Made by a program: the position numbers and the translations under genes. DNA of 17,811 bases. Source: CAZTVF01 sp964616985 (GTDB lineage Bacteria; Planctomycetota; Phycisphaerae; SM23-33). This document shows positions 14,435 to 17,811 of the stretch, piece by piece (position 1 is the stretch's first letter; each line of letters starts with the position of its first letter). The notes beneath the pieces are model-generated. The model had not been told where the DNA came from. It saw only the letters and a list, made by a program, of their open reading frames with translations, and did not search any database. The DNA lies in contig CAZTVF010000110.1 of assembly GCA_964616985.1 (NCBI GenBank), forward strand, positions 1-17,811. Direction: 5' to 3'.

Positions 14435-15102
14435 CGCCGATGGAAGAGAACATCAAACCTGTGGGCAGCATGCTGCCGACGTTCGGCCAGTGCGACGAAC
14501 CCGCCCCGCCGCCGCAGGCCCCCGTGGCCGCCCCCTCGGACGCCATCCGCAAGGCCGTCAGCGCCAACATGCTGCTGATGGGGCTATTTGTGGCGGGCAT
14601 CGCGTGCCTGTGGATGCTGAGCCTGCGGAAGGGTCCGGCGACTGCCTCGGCCCAGGAGACGGTCGTGGAGAGCACCGTCGACACGGCCCTGGCGGAACTG
14701 ACGCCGACGACGGGCAAGAACTCCAAGGAGACGGCGGCCGTGCTGGACACGTTCTACTACGAGGCCAAGCATCGCCAGATTCCCCAGGGCCGACTGAAGG
14801 CCAACCCGTTCGTGTACGCCATGCCGCAGAAGGCCGTCGCGGCCGCCCCCGAGCCCCAGGCCACGCCTGCCCCCCGCGCGCCCGTCGCTGTGAGTGCCGA
14901 AACCCAGGAGGCGATGGCGGCGGTAAAGAAGCTCTCGCTTCAGTCGGTGCTGATGGGCAACCATCAGACGGTGGCGATGATCTCGAACAACCTCCTCGGC
15001 GAGGGCCAGACGATCGAGGGCTGGACGGTCAGCAGCATCGAGTCGCGGACCGTGACGTTGACCTGGAAGGATCAGAAATACATGCTGCAGATGTCGGAGT
15101 AG
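14431..15102 (+). CDS. PilP/GspC-like pilus or secretion inner-membrane protein
   Basis: A 223-residue protein in the position where pilP is expected. A Pro/Ala-rich cytoplasmic tail (to about residue 43) is followed by one transmembrane helix at about 44-64 (SANMLLMGLFVAGIACLWML). A Pro/Ala-rich periplasmic linker contains ANPFVYAMP. The C-terminal domain of about 65 residues (LSLQSVLMGNHQTVAMISNN, then GWTVSSIESRTVTLTWKDQK) has the beta-pattern of the PilP/GspC homology region that contacts the secretin. True PilP is a lipoprotein; this one has a membrane helix and no lipobox, so it is architecturally closer to GspC. The GTG at 14431 overlaps the pilO stop (GTGA); an ATG at 14440 is the alternative, and neither has a strong Shine-Dalgarno. 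Function is inferred from the C-terminal pattern and gene order. Confidence 0.78.
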   Translation: MTPMEENIKPVGSMLPTFGQCDEPAPPPQAPVAAPSDAIRKAVSANMLLMGLFVAGIACLWMLSLRKGPATASAQETVVESTVDTALAELTPTTGKNSKETAAVLDTFYYEAKHRQIPQGRLKANPFVYAMPQKAVAAAPEPQATPAPRAPVAVSAETQEAMAAVKKLSLQSVLMGNHQTVAMISNNLLGEGQTIEGWTVSSIESRTVTLTWKDQKYMLQMSE

Positions 15103-15267
15103 CGCCTTTTGCCGCGGCGGTCCTGTCCGGCAGGGTCTTTAGGCGAGTCCGAGGTGCAAATGGCCGATTAGAGAAATACGAACAGCCGGGTTCCACGACC
15201 CCGCCTGCCGGAGGGCAGGAGAGGTTCTGCTTTTGTTTTGCCGTGGCGCCCGGACCTGGAGGATGAG
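15103..15267 (+). other. Intercistronic gap in the pilus operon with hairpin 15204-15219
   Basis: 165 bp separate the PilP-like gene from pilB, in contrast to the overlaps upstream. CCTGCC (15204-15209), loop GGAG, GGCAGG (15214-15219) form a perfect 6-bp hairpin, followed 11 nt later by a T-rich stretch (15230-15239). The T-run is too distant for a strong intrinsic terminator, but attenuation or mRNA processing here is possible. A second weak CCTG/CAGG hairpin lies near 15123-15135. No gene and no clear promoter were seen. Confidence 0.5.
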
Positions 15268-15270
15268 TTG
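15258..15270 (+). promoter_or_regulatory. Ribosome binding site deciding a TTG start for pilB
   Basis: GGAGG at 15258-15262 lies five nt before an in-frame TTG at 15268-15270. An earlier TTG at 15238 is also in frame but has only a T-rich leader in front of it, and there is no in-frame ATG or GTG nearby. An ATG at 15264 is in another frame and stops after two codons. I therefore place the pilB start at 15268. Confidence 0.6.
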
Positions 15271-17055
15271 AGGAGCAGCAAACAGGTCGAGAGGGATGCG
15301 CCCCCCGCCGCGCCGCGTGCGGAGGCGGCCGAATTCGCCGATCTCTGGCGTCCGGCGGAGGATTCCTCCCCCCGCGGGCCCGAACGCATCCTGCTGGAAC
15401 GCGGGCTGGTGACGGCCGCCCAGATCGAGGCGACGGCCGCGCACCGGCGTGAGAACCCGCGGATGGGGCTGCTGGAGCTGCTGGTGCAGTCGGGCGTCAT
15501 CGACGACTTGCAGGCCCTGGAGGCGACGGCGGCCTACTTCAAGCTGCCGCTGGTCCGCGTGCACGCCGCGGACGTCGAGCCTGAGATCTTCGAACTGCTC
15601 CCGCTGGACTACCTCAAGGAAAAGCGCGTCATTCCCATCCGCCGCCAGGACGACACGATCCTGCTCGGCATCGCCGACCCGGCCGACATCTTCCTCATCG
15701 ACGACCTCAAACGCCGCCTCCGCGGCAAGATCACACTGGTGGTCACCCCGCCGGCCGACACGCTGCGGGCCATCGAGGAACTCTCCACCAGCCCCGCCCA
15801 GCAGGTGGACGACATCATCAAGGACATCGCCGACGACGTCGTCGAGGTCGTCGAGAAACAGGCCGAGGACGTCACCGACCTCGAGAAGATCGCCGGCGAG
15901 AGCCCCGTCATCCGCTACGTCAATTACCTCATCGCCACGGCCGTCCGCGAGGGCGCCAGCGACATCCACATCGAGCCCGGCGACAACAAGCTTCGCGTCC
16001 GCTGCCGCATCGACGGCGTGCTGTTCGATCAGCAGGCGCCGCCGGCGAGCATGCACGCGGCCATCGTCTCGCGACTGAAGATCATGGCCAACCTCGACAT
16101 CTCCGAGCGCCGCCTGCCGCAGGACGGCCGCATCCGGGCGACCGTCCACGGCCGCAGCATCGACCTGCGCGTCAGCACGCTGCCGATCACGCACGGCGAG
16201 AAGTGCGTCATCCGCATCCTGGATAACCGGGCGATCATGGTCGGCCTGCAGAACCTGGGCATGTGGGACGAGATGCTGCACGCGTTCGAGAAGCAGATCA
16301 CGCAGCCGCACGGCGTGATCCTGGTGACCGGCCCCACCGGCAGCGGCAAGAGCACGACGCTGTACTCGGCCCTGCGGGTGATGGACGGCGACACGATGAA
16401 CATCTCGACCGTGGAAGACCCCGTGGAGTACGAGCTGGGCTTCGCCAACCAGGTGAACGTGCACGAGAGCATCGGCTTCTCGTTCTCGGCGGCCCTGCGC
16501 AGCCTGCTGCGGCAGGACCCCGACGTGATCATGATCGGCGAGATCCGCGACGGCGAGACGGCCCGCATCGCAGTGCAGGCGTCGCTGACGGGGCACCTAG
16601 TCCTTTCGACGCTGCACACCAACGACGCGCCCAGCAGCATCACGCGGCTGATCAACATCGGCATCGAGCCTTACCTGATCTCGGCCGCCCTGAACGCGGT
16701 GCTGGCGCAGCGGCTGGTGCGGAAGATCTGCCCCAACTGCAAGCGTCCGATCGAGGACGTGCGCGAGAACGTCCGCGTGTACCTCAAGCAGAACGGCGCG
16801 GAGAACACCCAGCTGTTCCAGGGCGCCGGCTGCGACAAGTGCCGCCAGACGGGCTACAAGGGCCGCCTGGGCATCTACGAGTTGATGGAGATGGACGACG
16901 AACTGCGGGACACGATCTCGGCCTCGCCTTCGCTGACCGACCTGCGCCGCGTGGCCCGCGCCAAGGGCATGCGGTCGCTGCGCGACGACGGCCTGGCCAA
17001 GGTCGCCGCGGGCATGACCACGGTGGACGAGATCATGCGCGCGACCGAGACGTGA
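15268..17055 (+). CDS. pilB: Type IV pilus assembly ATPase PilB (GspE family)
   Basis: A hexameric cytoplasmic AAA-like ATPase that powers pilus extension (or, as GspE, type II secretion). The 595-residue product has an N-terminal MshEN/T2SSE_N domain at about 28-170. The C-terminal motor has Walker A GPTGSGKSTT at 355-364, an Asp box around STVEDPVEYELG, Walker B-like DPDVIMIGEIRD at 417-428 and a His box around GHLVLSTLHTND. The zinc-binding tetracysteine CPNC (488-491) and CDKC (522-525), diagnostic of PilB/GspE and absent from PilT, is present. In the MshEN domain, the RLG-type loops that bind cyclic di-GMP are altered (GPERILLERG, then RMGLLELLVQSG), so ligand binding is uncertain. TTG start with strong Shine-Dalgarno; pilT follows after 16 bp. 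The presence of pilM-N-O and pilT favours PilB over GspE. Confidence 0.95.
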   Translation: MRSSKQVERDAPPAAPRAEAAEFADLWRPAEDSSPRGPERILLERGLVTAAQIEATAAHRRENPRMGLLELLVQSGVIDDLQALEATAAYFKLPLVRVHAADVEPEIFELLPLDYLKEKRVIPIRRQDDTILLGIADPADIFLIDDLKRRLRGKITLVVTPPADTLRAIEELSTSPAQQVDDIIKDIADDVVEVVEKQAEDVTDLEKIAGESPVIRYVNYLIATAVREGASDIHIEPGDNKLRVRCRIDGVLFDQQAPPASMHAAIVSRLKIMANLDISERRLPQDGRIRATVHGRSIDLRVSTLPITHGEKCVIRILDNRAIMVGLQNLGMWDEMLHAFEKQITQPHGVILVTGPTGSGKSTTLYSALRVMDGDTMNISTVEDPVEYELGFANQVNVHESIGFSFSAALRSLLRQDPDVIMIGEIRDGETARIAVQASLTGHLVLSTLHTNDAPSSITRLINIGIEPYLISAALNAVLAQRLVRKICPNCKRPIEDVRENVRVYLKQNGAENTQLFQGAGCDKCRQTGYKGRLGIYELMEMDDELRDTISASPSLTDLRRVARAKGMRSLRDDGLAKVAAGMTTVDEIMRATET

Positions 17056-17071
17056 TTGGAAGGAGTCGGTT

Positions 17072-17811
17072 GTGGACCTGCTGCAGACATTACTGACCGA
17101 GGCACTGAACAGCGGCGCCAGCGACATGCACGTCGTGGTGGGCGCGGCCCCGCTGTTCCGTGTTCACACCGCGTTGAAGGAATCGCAGCTGTGCCCCGCC
17201 ATCACGCAGGAGCAGGCGGAGGGATTCGTCCGCCAGATGGTGGGCGAGACCCGCTTCGCCCAATTCCAGCGGGAGCGAGACCTGGATTTCTCGACGACCG
17301 CACCGGGCCTGGGCCGCTTCCGCGTCAACGCCCATTACCAGCGAGAGACGATCGCCATCGCCTTCCGTGCGATCCCCAAGACGGTGCCCTGCCTGGGCGA
17401 ACTGAACCTCCCGCCCGTGGTCGAGACGCTCGTGTCCCTGCCGCGTGGGCTGGTGCTGGTGACCGGCGTGACGGGCTCGGGAAAGAGCACCACGCTGGCG
17501 GCGATGATCGACACCGTCAACCGCCAGTACAACCACCACATCGTCACGCTGGAGGACCCGGTGGAATACGAGCTCGTCTCCAACAAGTGTCTGATCGAGC
17601 AGCGCGAGGTCGGCGGCGACGTGCCGAACTTCGCCTCCGGCCTACGCCACGCCCTGCGGCAAGACCCCAACATCATCCTCGTGGGGGAAATGCGGGACCT
17701 GGAGACCACCTCCGCCGCAATCACCGCCGCCGAGACCGGCCACCTGGTGCTCTCCACGCTGCACACGCAGAACGCCTCGCAGACCATCGAGCGCATCATC
17801 GACATCTACCC
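17072..17811 (+). CDS. pilT: Type IV pilus retraction ATPase PilT, N-terminal 246 residues (3' end outside window)
   Basis: PilT drives pilus retraction, needed for twitching and DNA uptake. The GTG at 17072 is preceded by GGAAGGAG with a 6-nt spacer. The product starts MDLLQTLLTEALNSGASDMH, with the SGASDxH feature of the PilT PAS-like domain. Walker A is GVTGSGKST at about 132-140. IVTLEDPVEYEL (Asp box) and LIEQREVGGD follow, then the PilT-specific RQDPNIILVGEMRDLETT (Walker B) and GHLVLSTLHTQNASQTIERI (His box). The window ends at IIDIYP, so about a third of the usual 350 residues, including the C-terminal helices that control retraction, is missing. The short distance to pilB (16 bp) suggests one transcript for both antagonistic motors. 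Confidence 0.96.
   Translation, partial: MDLLQTLLTEALNSGASDMHVVVGAAPLFRVHTALKESQLCPAITQEQAEGFVRQMVGETRFAQFQRERDLDFSTTAPGLGRFRVNAHYQRETIAIAFRAIPKTVPCLGELNLPPVVETLVSLPRGLVLVTGVTGSGKSTTLAAMIDTVNRQYNHHIVTLEDPVEYELVSNKCLIEQREVGGDVPNFASGLRHALRQDPNIILVGEMRDLETTSAAITAAETGHLVLSTLHTQNASQTIERIIDIY

Noticed and set aside
15204..15240. Intrinsic terminator before pilB
   Set aside because: The stem is only 6 bp and the T-rich run starts about 11 nt after it, so it does not meet the usual form; reported as a hairpin only.

Overview
The window is GC-rich, gene-dense bacterial chromosome with long open frames, short spacers and little mobile or repetitive DNA. The mix of genes points to Planctomycetota, probably an uncultured Phycisphaerae-type lineage: a fused fucokinase/GDP-fucose pyrophosphorylase, a divergent UroD-like protein, a proline-rich HEAT-type membrane protein, and a PilM-N-O-P-B-T pilus block with poorly conserved PilN and PilP members. 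This placement is inferred from gene content and style only; no rRNA or marker phylogeny is available here.

Region 1 (1-5120) is a nucleotide-sugar block. On the minus strand a GHMP sugar kinase (647-1717) is followed by GDP-mannose 4,6-dehydratase (gmd, 1-582, running off the window). Divergent from them is a 1067-residue bifunctional L-fucokinase/L-fucose-1-phosphate guanylyltransferase (1917-5120). Together they suggest GDP-linked deoxyhexose supply by both de novo (Gmd) and salvage (Fkp) routes for a surface glycan. A 23-bp imperfect inverted repeat lies between the convergent ends of fkp and the next gene.

Region 2 (5236-8712, minus strand) is a likely two-gene unit: a uroporphyrinogen-decarboxylase-superfamily protein that lacks the HemE signature, then a two-pass membrane protein with a HEAT-like repeat tail. 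Diverging from it is hemB (8844-9830), with a 20-bp palindrome in the shared promoter region. hemB is followed almost without a gap by a protein that resembles human NUDT22 (a UDP-sugar hydrolase), then an M50-type intramembrane metalloprotease and a small, lower-GC hypothetical gene.

Region 3 (12063 to the end, plus strand) is a type IV pilus/type II secretion-like operon: pilM, pilN, pilO, a PilP/GspC-like gene, the assembly ATPase pilB and the retraction ATPase pilT (cut by the window edge). The first four genes overlap or nearly touch; a 165-bp gap with a small hairpin separates them from pilB, which appears to start at TTG. No tRNA, rRNA, CRISPR array, insertion sequence or prophage gene was seen.

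I found no defence or other obviously new multi-gene system. The most unusual items are the bacterial NUDT22-like protein coupled to hemB, the HEAT/UroD-like pair, and the structured intergenic repeats.
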